A stretch of DNA of 64,000 nt from Oceanobacter antarcticus. Lineage in GTDB: Bacteria > Pseudomonadota > Gammaproteobacteria > Pseudomonadales > Oceanobacteraceae. Every line of letters begins with the position of its first letter. Position 1 is the stretch's first letter. Location: positions 1 through 64,000 of the forward strand of contig NZ_JBBKTX010000005.1 in NCBI RefSeq assembly GCF_044962685.1, written 5' to 3'. The notes below the pieces were generated by a model, which was not told where the DNA came from, did not search any database, and was given only the letters and a program-made list of their open reading frames with translations. The position numbers and the translations under genes are program-made. Below, piece by piece: positions 43,205-50,424 of the stretch.

Positions 43205-44374
43205 TCAGCTGCACGTACCGGAAAACAACAAGGGCTGTGCTGCCACTGTGGCCGGTTGCAACAACGCTTGCTCATAACCGGACAAGGTTGAGCAGGCACC
43301 GCAACGGCCACAACCCGCCTTGATATCGGCGGCCAGCAGATTGCTCTGGTACAGACGCTGGCCCAGCGGCTTGAGGATGGATTCCATAAACTCCGCACTG
43401 GGCGGCGGATGGTCTTCCATCGGTGTGCCGCGAATCGGTACAAACGGCACCACAAACGGATACACCCCGATCTCTATCAGGCGATAGCTGATATCGAGAA
43501 TGGCATTGGCGCTGTCACCCAGTCCCGCCAGAATGTAGGTGCTGACCTGACCGCGACCAAACACCGCCACGGCGTCTTTAAATGCCTGCATATACTGGGT
43601 GAGGTTGATCTCGGCCTTGCCCGGCATGATGCGCTGCCGCAGTTCCGGCGTGACGACTTCCAGGTGCATACCCAGAGAGTCGATGCCAGCGTCTTTCATC
43701 CGCTGATACCAGGCCGGATCGTCCGGTGGCTCACACTGACCCTGAATCGGCAGATCAACGGCGGCTTTGATCGCACGGGCGCTGTCGCACAAGACGCTGG
43801 CCCCACGGTCGGCTGTCGCCGGAGTGCCTGTGGTCATCACCATGTGTTTGACGCCATCCAGTTCAACCGCCGCCTTGGCCACTTCGGCCAGTTGTTGCGG
43901 CGTTTTGTGGGCAATGGTGCGTCCGGCCTGCAGTGATTGGCCAATCGAACAGAACTTGCAGGCCTTGCGGCGACTTTCGTAACGAATGCAGGTTTGCAAT
44001 ACCGTTGTGGCCAGCACATCGCGGCTGTGCAACGTGGCAATCTGTGAGTACGGAATGCCATCGGCAGTCACCCCGGAATAAAACCCCGGCGAGCTGGCAA
44101 AGGTGACGTCTGCAAGCGTTATCTGCTGACCGCCCTGCTGACGGATGATTTGCTCACCCTGCTCCAGACTGGCGACCGCAAACGGCGACTCCCAGGCCGA
44201 CTCACTGTAAATCGGCACCATCAGCGTGGTGCCATTAATGGTCACCGCCTGATGATCCGACGGCCCGGCACCGCCCCGGCGGCTGACGTGGCGTTGATCC
44301 GGGTGCGTCAGGCGTAATCCACGAGTTTGCAGTTCGGTCAGCAAGTGCTGCTGCGATTCAGTTGAGGCATTCAT
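43205..44374 (-). CDS. Nit1C radical SAM protein (MSMEG_0568 family)
   Basis: This is a 389-residue radical-SAM enzyme. The cluster-binding cysteines are spaced unusually (Cx7CxxC) in TCIRYESRRKACKFCSIG, as in the MSMEG_0568 family. The barrel includes VMTTGTPATADRGASV and SLGMHLEVVTPELRQRIMPG. A C-terminal region has CGRCGACSTLSG, possibly holding a second Fe-S cluster. I start at ATG 44374, six bases after GGGAG; it overlaps the nitrilase gene by 17 bases. It probably catalyses the key unknown step of the cluster. Confidence 0.88.
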   Translation of the reverse strand: MNASTESQQHLLTELQTRGLRLTHPDQRHVSRRGGAGPSDHQAVTINGTTLMVPIYSESAWESPFAVASLEQGEQIIRQQGGQQITLADVTFASSPGFYSGVTADGIPYSQIATLHSRDVLATTVLQTCIRYESRRKACKFCSIGQSLQAGRTIAHKTPQQLAEVAKAAVELDGVKHMVMTTGTPATADRGASVLCDSARAIKAAVDLPIQGQCEPPDDPAWYQRMKDAGIDSLGMHLEVVTPELRQRIMPGKAEINLTQYMQAFKDAVAVFGRGQVSTYILAGLGDSANAILDISYRLIEIGVYPFVVPFVPIRGTPMEDHPPPSAEFMESILKPLGQRLYQSNLLAADIKAGCGRCGACSTLSGYEQALLQPATVAAQPLLFSGTCS

Positions 44375-45356
44375 CATGATCTCCCGGAACAAGAACAGCA
44401 GCAGACGTCAGCGCGGGTGCGGCGAGTGGCTGGCGATACTGCGCAGGCTGGTCGTTAATGGCGAGGCTGAGTAACTCTGGACGGGCGTAATGCCCAACCG
44501 AGTCCATCATGCGTTTACGTTTGGTAATCAGGGCAAAGTCGAGATCGGCGACCACCATGCCTTCACCGCTGGTCAGCGGTGCAGCCAGATGCTTGCCTTC
44601 CGGGGAAATAATCGCCGTGTTGCAGCCACCCCGTAACGCCTGTTGCAGTTTTTCGTCCGGGGTAATCGACTCAATTTGCTCGTCGGTCAGCCAGCCCGTG
44701 GCATTCACCACAAAGCAGCCCGACTCCAGCGCGTGATGGCGGATAGTCACTTCAATCTGGTCGGCAAACACCGGGCCGACCAGCGAGCCAGGAAACTGGC
44801 TGCAATGAATCTGCTCGTGCTGGGTCATCAGCGCATAGCGGGCCAGCGGGTTGTAATGCTCCCAGCAAGCCAATGCGCCGACCCGACCAGCGGCGGTTGC
44901 AGCCACTGTCAGTCCGGCTGCATCCCCTTGCCCCCAGATCATGCGTTCATGGTAGGTCGGCGTAATCTTGCGCCGTTTCAGCAATAGCTGACCGTCAGCA
45001 TCAAAAATCAGCTGGGTGTTATACAGACTGCCGTAATCGCGTTCATTGACACCCAGTACCACCACCATGCTGTGCTTGCGGGCACGCGCTGCGACGGCAT
45101 CGGTGACCGGGCCGGGAACCACCACCGCTTCGTCATACAGCCGCAGGTGTTCAGCACCACAGGCCACCGCCGGATACACAAAGGAGAAATACGGGTAATA
45201 GGGTAAAAAGGTTTCCGGAAACACGATCAGCTCCACACCGCGTGCTGCCGCCTCATCCATCGCATCCAATACCTTGGCCAGCGTACCGTCAAGGCTCCGG
45301 AGATCCGGAGCGATCTGAACGGCCGCGGCCCTTACCACCTGTTGATGGGTCGTCAT
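44358..45356 (-). CDS. Nit1C nitrilase (Nit6803/sll0784 family)
   Basis: This is a 332-residue nitrilase with all three catalytic residues visible: Glu in VFPETFLPYYPYFSFVYP, Lys in LLKRRKITPTYHERMIWG and Cys in VGALACWEHYNPLARYAL. The family hydrolyses nitriles to acids plus ammonia, with Nit6803 the prototype. I start at MTTHQQ (45356), after AGGAG. Being second in the operon matches other Nit1C clusters. Its natural nitrile is unknown. An aromatic nitrile such as indole-3-acetonitrile is conceivable given the iac operon 15 kb away. Confidence 0.93.
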   Translation of the reverse strand: MTTHQQVVRAAAVQIAPDLRSLDGTLAKVLDAMDEAAARGVELIVFPETFLPYYPYFSFVYPAVACGAEHLRLYDEAVVVPGPVTDAVAARARKHSMVVVLGVNERDYGSLYNTQLIFDADGQLLLKRRKITPTYHERMIWGQGDAAGLTVAATAAGRVGALACWEHYNPLARYALMTQHEQIHCSQFPGSLVGPVFADQIEVTIRHHALESGCFVVNATGWLTDEQIESITPDEKLQQALRGGCNTAIISPEGKHLAAPLTSGEGMVVADLDFALITKRKRMMDSVGHYARPELLSLAINDQPAQYRQPLAAPALTSAAVLVPGDHDECLN

Positions 45357-45369
45357 GGCCGCGTTGCTC

Positions 45370-45852
45370 CTACAAAGTCCAGGTATCGACAATCACCGCG
45401 TTGTCACGCATATGCAGCAACTTCAGATCCATCACATCGAGCGGATTAATCGGCACAATACCTTCGATCAGGGATGGCTCGCCGTGGCCATACAGGGCTT
45501 GCAGGGCAAACCGGCAGCAATAGACCTTGCCACCTTCGGACATGAATTTTTTCAGCTGGCTGGCGTAGTTCAGATGACCCGGAAAGGCTTCATCACCCAG
45601 GGTCGGAAAACCCCGTTGCAACCCCAGCGTGACACCTGGGCCGTACAGCAAAATGGACGTTTCATAACCTTTGCGCAGCAAGCGGGTTGCTTGCAGCATG
45701 TTCACCAGGCCAATGGAACCTTCGAACGCAACGGTGTGGAAAGTGACCAGGGCTTTCTCACCTTCTCGTGCCTTGACGTCTTCGAATACCTTTTCTTCGT
45801 AATCAACAAAAAAATCACCGTCTTTGTGTTTTGGCTGAGTCACTTTTGGCAT
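45370..45852 (-). CDS. Nit1C first-gene protein (MSMEG_0572/Sll0783 family)
   Basis: This 160-residue protein has a DsrE-like outline: KALVTFHTVAFEGSIGLVNM, a middle SILLYGPGVTLGLQRGFPTL and KVYCCRFALQALYGHGEPSL with paired cysteines. It is the constant first member of Nit1C operons and is induced by nitrogen starvation or cyanide in studied bacteria. Its activity is unknown. I start at the second ATG (45852), seven bases after AGGAG; the ATG at 45858 is too close to that site. It is 13 bases before the nitrilase. Confidence 0.88.
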   Translation of the reverse strand: MPKVTQPKHKDGDFFVDYEEKVFEDVKAREGEKALVTFHTVAFEGSIGLVNMLQATRLLRKGYETSILLYGPGVTLGLQRGFPTLGDEAFPGHLNYASQLKKFMSEGGKVYCCRFALQALYGHGEPSLIEGIVPINPLDVMDLKLLHMRDNAVIVDTWTL

Positions 45853-45903
45853 TGTCATGCTCCTGTTAGATATAAGAATCAGATCGCTACCCTGTCGGCT
45901 TAT

Positions 45904-46042
45904 GCGATCAATTAATGCAATCAAACTAGAGCAATCAGCTTGCCAATATCGCCAACATTGATTGCAATCAAGATACAATCAAACGTTAATAGTCTCCCTT
46001 CAAAAAGCGCTAAATTTTTTCTGACCCGGTTTTATGCGATCA
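45904..46042. promoter_or_regulatory. Reiterated GCAATCA operator region between Nit1C and MocR genes
   Basis: The heptamer GCAATCA or a one-base variant occurs at 45904, 45917, 45931, 45964, 45975 and 46036. A perfect 14-bp palindrome, TTGATTGCAATCAA, stands at 45958-45971. The region lies between two divergent transcripts. MocR-type regulators bind pairs of direct repeats, so this is the probable control site of both operons. The surrounding 350 bases are otherwise AT-rich and contain no gene. Confidence 0.6.
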
Positions 46043-46208
46043 ATAAGCCATCAATTATTGTGCTTAAATTATGAATAAATGCCCGAAATAAGGGCCAAAA
46101 AACCGGAGATAGCACCAAAATAACACCATCAATATAATTACAAAGCAATATTCCAGCTCTGATCAAAAGCTGTGATACGATCACTTAAAATTGATTGGAT
46201 CTATTGCG

Positions 46209-47609
46209 ATGAACAATACCGAATTGCAACGCTGGACACGCCGACTCAGAAACAGCAAGGGCCAACCAGCCTACCGCTTGATTGCCGACCTGATCGCTGA
46301 AGATGTCGACAGCGGCCGGTTGCAGGCACGAGACCGGCTGCCAACCCTGCGCGATCTCGCCGCCGCGACCGGTATTAACTACACCACCGCCGCCCGCGCT
46401 TATGCGGAAGCCAAAAATCGCGGCCTGATTGACTCCCATCCCGGCTCCGGCACCTTTGTCAAAGGCAAGACCGCCAGTGTCCGCCCCAGTCTCGGCAGCT
46501 ACGAGATGACCATGAACCTGATGATCGAACCGGCGATTCCGACCCTGATCGAGCAGGTGCGCGACAGCGCCATCAGTGTTCTGGCACAAAAGGATTTGTA
46601 CTCCATGCTGCGCTATCAGGCGTTTGGAGGCACCCAGGAAAACAAAGAGGCCGCGCTGATCTGGCTGGACAAGCGTCTGCCCGACGCCAGCGCCGAACGG
46701 CTGTTGATTTGCCCTGGCATCCATTCGGCACTGGTCGGCCTGATGAGCACCCTGATCGACCCCGGCATGGAGCTCTGTGTCGAAAGCCTGGCGTATCCCG
46801 GAATCAAGGCCATTGCCGCGCAATTTGGCATCAAGCTGCATTCCCTGGAACGCGATAGCGATGGCCCGCTGGTACGCCCGTTTGAGGATGCCTGCAAGCA
46901 GGGCACCGTCGGGGCTATTTACCTCAACCCGACCATCCAGAACCCGACCACCTGCACCATGAGTCAAAGCCGCCGCGAAGTCCTGGCGGACGTGGCGTTA
47001 CGCTATTCGATTGCGATTATTGAAGACGATGCCTACACCATGCTGGCAGACAGTCCGCCCACCAGCTTTGCCGAACTGGCACCGGAGTTGACCTGGTACA
47101 TTACCGGCACCTCCAAGTGTTTTGGCCCTGGCGTTCGATCTGCCTTTTTGCACACACCGAGCAAGCGGCATTCCCAACGGGTGGCGGCGGCAATGCGGGC
47201 AATTAATGTGATGTCCAGCCCACTCACGGATGCATTGGTCAGCCGTTGGATTCTCGATGGCACCGCCGACGCCATGTTGAAGGCAACCCGTCGCGAGGCG
47301 ATTGCCCGCTTGCGGATCGCTGAAGAACAATTGGGCATGCAGCGTATTGTGGCAGCCGAAGGCGCATTCCATCTCTGGTTAAAATTGCCCAAGGCCTCCG
47401 GCTGGAACCCTTCCGAGCTGGCGGTTCAGCTACGCCAGCTGGGCGTCAGCGCGGTCTCCAGCGCCGCCTTTTCAACCGACAACAACCCTCCAGATGCGGT
47501 GCGTTTATGTTTTGGTGGCCCCATCGGCCGCGATCAGTGGCAAGAAAGCCTGCACCAGGTGACCGATCTGATTGACCAACCGGCCTACCTGGCAACCGGT
47601 ATGCATTAA
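46209..47609 (+). CDS. MocR-type regulator (GntR DNA-binding domain plus aminotransferase domain)
   Basis: This 466-residue protein starts at ATG 46209. Residues 15-80 are a GntR winged helix: PAYRLIADLIAEDVDSGRLQ, LPTLRDLAAATGINYTTAAR and GLIDSHPGSGTFVKG. Residues about 110-460 have the class I aminotransferase fold, with the PLP lysine in YITGTSKCFGPGVRSAF and the aspartate in AIIEDDAYTML. Such regulators sense an amine, amino acid or PLP adduct. It is divergent from the Nit1C operon across the repeat-rich region and is its likely regulator. Confidence 0.9.
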   Translation: MNNTELQRWTRRLRNSKGQPAYRLIADLIAEDVDSGRLQARDRLPTLRDLAAATGINYTTAARAYAEAKNRGLIDSHPGSGTFVKGKTASVRPSLGSYEMTMNLMIEPAIPTLIEQVRDSAISVLAQKDLYSMLRYQAFGGTQENKEAALIWLDKRLPDASAERLLICPGIHSALVGLMSTLIDPGMELCVESLAYPGIKAIAAQFGIKLHSLERDSDGPLVRPFEDACKQGTVGAIYLNPTIQNPTTCTMSQSRREVLADVALRYSIAIIEDDAYTMLADSPPTSFAELAPELTWYITGTSKCFGPGVRSAFLHTPSKRHSQRVAAAMRAINVMSSPLTDALVSRWILDGTADAMLKATRREAIARLRIAEEQLGMQRIVAAEGAFHLWLKLPKASGWNPSELAVQLRQLGVSAVSSAAFSTDNNPPDAVRLCFGGPIGRDQWQESLHQVTDLIDQPAYLATGMH

Positions 47610-47977
47610 TCTTCCGCAGCGGCCGCAAAACTCTGTGACCCAAAACTCTGTGACCCAAAACGCTGCCACCAAAGACCGCTCTGGCTCAGTAGAACACGAC
47701 TCTGTCGCCTACTCTGTCTCCTACTATGGGCCACTACTCTGGCGGCAACAATTCCGTACCATAGGCGGATCAGGAGCCTGTCGGACTTAGGCGTTCGTCG
47801 CGAGGGAAAGACTGGCTTGAGCGATGTTTGCGCAAATTTGAGGCGAATTGAGGCGAATAGTGGTTCTATTTAACAATAATTTGCTCAAAAAAGAGCCAAA
47901 TTCAGCTTTCCGCAGTAGAGCAGCCCGAAGCCCGACCTAGCTGCGCTGCCAGTCAATACACCTTTCAGGAAGCTTGC
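47610..47977. other. Intergenic stretch with small tandem repeat and MITE-like remnant
   Basis: A 15-bp unit CAAAACTCTGTGACC is directly repeated at 47626-47655, with a decayed third copy. From 47771 a probable non-autonomous element end is present (separate entry). There is no protein-coding gene. Confidence 0.5.
47771..47938. mobile_element. MITE-like remnant with GGAGCCTGTCGGACTT end
   Basis: About 170 non-coding bases begin with GGAGCCTGTCGGACTTAGG, the complement of the core seen at 56213-56229, and end near AAGCCCGACC, a partial inverted match. The interior has no reading frame. It looks like a deleted insertion-sequence relative moved in trans; the right boundary is uncertain. Confidence 0.4.
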
Positions 47978-48916
47978 ATGGATCAGATTGCCACAACGAT
48001 TCTCGCCTCTGGCAAGTCTGCCGTCGAGCTGGCGTTATTCGTCTTACTGCCGATTATGATTGTGATGCTGAGCCTGATGCGTTGGATGGAATCCAATGGC
48101 TGGCTTAACCGGATTGTCACGCTGACCGCGCCCTTGCTGAAGCCGTTTGGCCTGACCGGGCTCGGCGTATTTGCGCTGATTCAGGTAATGATGGTGAGTT
48201 TTGCAGCGCCACTGGCAACGCTGGCGGTAATGGCCCGTACGGGTTCTGCACCGCGCCATATCGCGGCGACATTAGCCATGGTACTGGCGCTGGCGCAAGC
48301 CAACGTGGTGTTCCCGATGGCGGCTGCCGGGCTGAATATCCCGATGACTCTGCTGATTGCCCTTGGTGGTGGCCTGCTGGCGGCAGCGGCGACGTATTAC
48401 GTCTTTGGCCGACACCTGAGTCTGGTGGAACTGAATAACGATCAGGAACTGATGCCCGAGACGGAACCGCCACGGGGCATGATGGCGGTGATTCGCCGTG
48501 CTGGCAGCGACGCCTGGGAGATTGCCATTGGCGCCTTGCCGTTACTGGTGGTGGCTCTGGTTGCCGTCAATCTGGTGCGCCTGACCGGCGTGATTGAGCT
48601 ACTGGAAGCGGCTCTGGCTCCCGCCTTTCTGACGCTGGGCTACCCGCCAGAAACCCTGTTACTGGCGATCACCAAATACGTCGCCGGTGGTACGGCGATG
48701 ATGGGTATTGCCATGGATCAGTTTGCCAACGGCCTGATCGGGCCGCAACAAATCAACCTGCTCGCCGGGCTACTGCTCTGCCCGCTCGATGTCGCCGGTG
48801 TGGCGATTTTGTTATCGGCGGGCAAGCCTGTTGCTGCGGTTGCCAAACCGGCAATTTATGGCGCACTGGTTGGTGTCGCCTTTCGGGTTGTCTGTCACGG
48901 GCTGCTGTATCTGTAA
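47978..48916 (+). CDS. Nucleoside-recognition (Gate) domain membrane protein
   Basis: This is a 312-residue inner-membrane protein with about eight helices in two similar halves. The first half contains ALFVLLPIMIVMLSLMRWME and SFAAPLATLAVMARTGSAPR; the second contains ITKYVAGGTAMMGIAMDQFA. This is the Gate/nucleoside-recognition fold shared with SpmA, SpmB and nucleoside transporters. Some members export or import small polar compounds. It follows the MocR gene by 370 bases and is probably independent; a role with Nit1C is possible but unsupported. Confidence 0.82.
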   Translation: MDQIATTILASGKSAVELALFVLLPIMIVMLSLMRWMESNGWLNRIVTLTAPLLKPFGLTGLGVFALIQVMMVSFAAPLATLAVMARTGSAPRHIAATLAMVLALAQANVVFPMAAAGLNIPMTLLIALGGGLLAAAATYYVFGRHLSLVELNNDQELMPETEPPRGMMAVIRRAGSDAWEIAIGALPLLVVALVAVNLVRLTGVIELLEAALAPAFLTLGYPPETLLLAITKYVAGGTAMMGIAMDQFANGLIGPQQINLLAGLLLCPLDVAGVAILLSAGKPVAAVAKPAIYGALVGVAFRVVCHGLLYL

Positions 48917-49059
48917 CTCCTAGCAGGCTGTTGAAATTCTTATTCGCTTCGCCGACAGAAGCTTTTCAACCCGATAATTCACGCTTATCTGGTTGTTTTC
49001 TGAGTGATTTTTCCTCTGGAAGCAGGATTCTCCACCCTGTTTCCGGTCATCAGAATGTG

Positions 49060-49155
49060 TATGATTATTTAGCCCTAATTTTTAACGAGCTGCCTAACGC
49101 CCAAGGCGTTGAGGATATTGAAGCGTTATTGCCATGGAATGTGGCATTCGGCTAG
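49060..49155 (+). pseudogene. C-terminal fragment of an IS66-family transposase
   Basis: A plus-strand frame ending in TAG at 49153-49155 encodes YDYLALIFNELPNAQGVEDI followed by EALLPWNVAFG. This is the conserved end of IS66 transposases (the LPxAxxVEDIEALLPWN motif). It is joined directly to the truncated minus-strand transposase, so two unrelated elements have recombined here. Upstream codons from 48931 may extend the fragment. Confidence 0.65.
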
Positions 49156-49473
49156 GGCGTGTTTCGATTGGCGTTTACGACAAACCCAGCGATAGAGCAT
49201 GTTGTACTGAATCTGCTCGACCAGTTGCCGCTCGCTGCGAATACTGAAGAGGATTTGCAGCACTCTCAATAAACGCTCCGGAGGAATGGATTCCCGCCCA
49301 TGCTCGGAATAGATCAGGCTGAGCTTCCAATCGATGTGGGTGAGCGCCTGATCGAACAGGGTTTTGATGGATCGTAAAGGATGATCGTGTGGCACCCGTT
49401 CGTCCAGTTTGATGGTGGTGAACAGAGGCTCTTGAGTAATGTCAGCGCCACGCATGGGAGTCCGGGAATCCAT
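49126..49473 (-). pseudogene. Truncated DDE transposase, N-terminal part
   Basis: This frame encodes the N-terminal DUF772-type domain: LDERVPHDHPLRSIKTLFDQ, a helical SLIYSEHGRESIPPERLLRV and ILFSIRSERQLVEQIQYN. After LYRWVC it runs into the IS66-derived sequence. Two codons present in the other copy (RALLLQILFS) are missing here (RVLQILFS). It is non-functional. Confidence 0.75.
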
Positions 49474-49589
49474 TGAAAAAGAGCATTTTACCGAAGTCAG
49501 TAGACATCAGGAATAAAATCAACAGCCTGCTAGAGCACCCTCAATCTCATCTATTCCTTTATTCGTTAGTAGTTTCATACTCGGAAATA

Positions 49590-49681
49590 TAACGCCTCAA
49601 ACACGGGCTTGGTGAAGTTGGCGGCTTTTTTGGAACAAAAAAGGTGACAGCTTTACCAAGTCCGAGTGCTTTGATTTGTTA
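49590..49681 (-). repeat. Integron attC site, cassette 3 (yefM-yoeB)
   Basis: On the minus strand this 92-bp imperfect palindrome opens with TAACAAATCAAAGC and closes with GTTTGAGGCGTTA, the standard ends of attC sites. Inner arms GACTTGGTAAAGCTG and CAACTTCACCAAGCC pair with extrahelical bases. It starts seven bases after the toxin stop codon, exactly where a cassette's attC belongs, and closes the array on the left. Confidence 0.85.
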
Positions 49682-49687
49682 TAGCTT

Positions 49688-49954
49688 TTACTCATAGTGA
49701 GTCCACAGCCGAAGAATTTTGACCGCTTTATCCTCTTCTAGCACTTGGTAAACCAATCGATGTTGGATATTTATTCTTCGGGAGTATGCACCCGCCAAGT
49801 CACCAATTAGCTTTTCATAGGGCGGCGGCTTCTGATAGGGATCTTGCTCGATAATTTGCAGCAATTCTTGAGCTTTATTTTTAAGCTCTGATGAGGCGAG
49901 TTTGCGAGCATCTTTTTGAGCCTGCTTGGTGTAGTAGAGCTTCCAGGTCACCAA
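49688..49954 (-). CDS. yoeB: YoeB-family toxin
   Basis: This is an 88-residue ribosome-dependent mRNA endonuclease of the Txe/YoeB family. Signature parts are WKLYYTKQAQKDARKL, the middle KPPPYEKLIGDLAGAYSRRI with the catalytic glutamate-arginine region, and HRLVYQVLEEDKAVKILRLW ending in THYE with the terminal catalytic histidine. The start overlaps the antitoxin gene by seven bases. It lies in an integron cassette, where such modules are known to stabilise arrays against loss. Confidence 0.93.
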   Translation of the reverse strand: MVTWKLYYTKQAQKDARKLASSELKNKAQELLQIIEQDPYQKPPPYEKLIGDLAGAYSRRINIQHRLVYQVLEEDKAVKILRLWTHYE

Positions 49955-50190
49955 TCAAGCTCCTGATTGCACTCGTCGAGCCCAGCGTCCATGCCTTCAC
50001 GGATGGACTCCCGCATACCAGGCACAGCCAGCAAGTTCAGCGTTTCGCTTATGGCGTTCCAGTCCTCTTCTGCCAGAAGGACTGCATTCCCCCTTTTCCC
50101 TGTAATAACAATAGGTTGATGGCTGGCAGATGCCTCGTCAATCAAGGCATAGAGCTTAGTGCGGGCTTCTGTAGCGTTAAGTGTGGTCAT
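49948..50190 (-). CDS. yefM: YefM-family antitoxin
   Basis: This is an 80-residue Phd/YefM antitoxin. The N-terminal DNA-binding part has MTTLNATEARTKLYALIDEA and HQPIVITGKRGNAVLLAEED; the C-terminal tail that wraps the toxin starts at LNLLAVPGMRESIREGM. The start has a strong GGAGGTGACTT site. It precedes and overlaps yoeB, and probably represses its own promoter through the paired CGTACG sites just upstream. Confidence 0.93.
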   Translation of the reverse strand: MTTLNATEARTKLYALIDEASASHQPIVITGKRGNAVLLAEEDWNAISETLNLLAVPGMRESIREGMDAGLDECNQELDW

Positions 50191-50211
50191 AAGTCACCTC
50201 CAAATAACTAA

Positions 50212-50231
50212 GCGTACGCTTAAACGTACGC
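50212..50231. promoter_or_regulatory. Paired CGTACG operator of the yefM-yoeB cassette
   Basis: Two perfect CGTACG palindromes (50213-50218, 50225-50230) lie 12 bases apart centre to centre, about 25-40 bases before the yefM start. The E. coli yefM operator has the same two-site geometry around TGTACA cores. This cassette therefore carries its own regulated promoter. Confidence 0.65.
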
Positions 50232-50250
50232 CGAGTCAACCAGCAGGCTA

Positions 50251-50316
50251 TAACGCTTTGCTCACCGGAAAATTGCGAGCGCAGCGAGTAATTTTTCCGA
50301 GTGCAGCAACTTGTTA
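50251..50316 (-). repeat. Integron attC site, cassette 2 (ABC-3C system)
   Basis: This is a 66-bp attC on the minus strand: it opens TAACAAGTTGCTGCACTCGG and closes CCGGTGAGCAAAGCGTTA. The arms TGCTGCACTCGG and CCGGTGAGCA pair imperfectly, with an inner AAAAATTACTCGC/GCGAGCGCAATTTT hairpin. It lies about 110 bases after the last ABC-3C gene and directly before the yefM-yoeB cassette. Confidence 0.88.
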
Positions 50317-50424
50317 TACGCTGCTCCATTTAACCCGAAACAGCAATAATAAAGGCGAGCAACTACACGTTATCATTCTGTTAGAACAATGCGCCTTCAT
50401 ATCCGACTGACTCTTCCCTTGCTT

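Larger units (their letters stand above)
48921..49532 (-). mobile_element. Internally deleted insertion sequence flanking the integron, left copy
   Basis: The element is bounded by inverted ends TAGCAGGCTGTTGA (48921) and its complement ending at 49532. The right part holds the first about 95 codons of a DUF772-type DDE transposase, starting at 49473 with SRTPMRGADITQEPL and closely related to the copy at 55484-56152. The left part instead encodes, on the plus strand, the end of an IS66-type transposase. No catalytic core remains, so it cannot move by itself. Confidence 0.7.

Noticed and set aside
46185..46967. 260-codon minus-strand frame
   Set aside because: Antisense of the MocR gene, whose DNA-binding and PLP motifs are clear.
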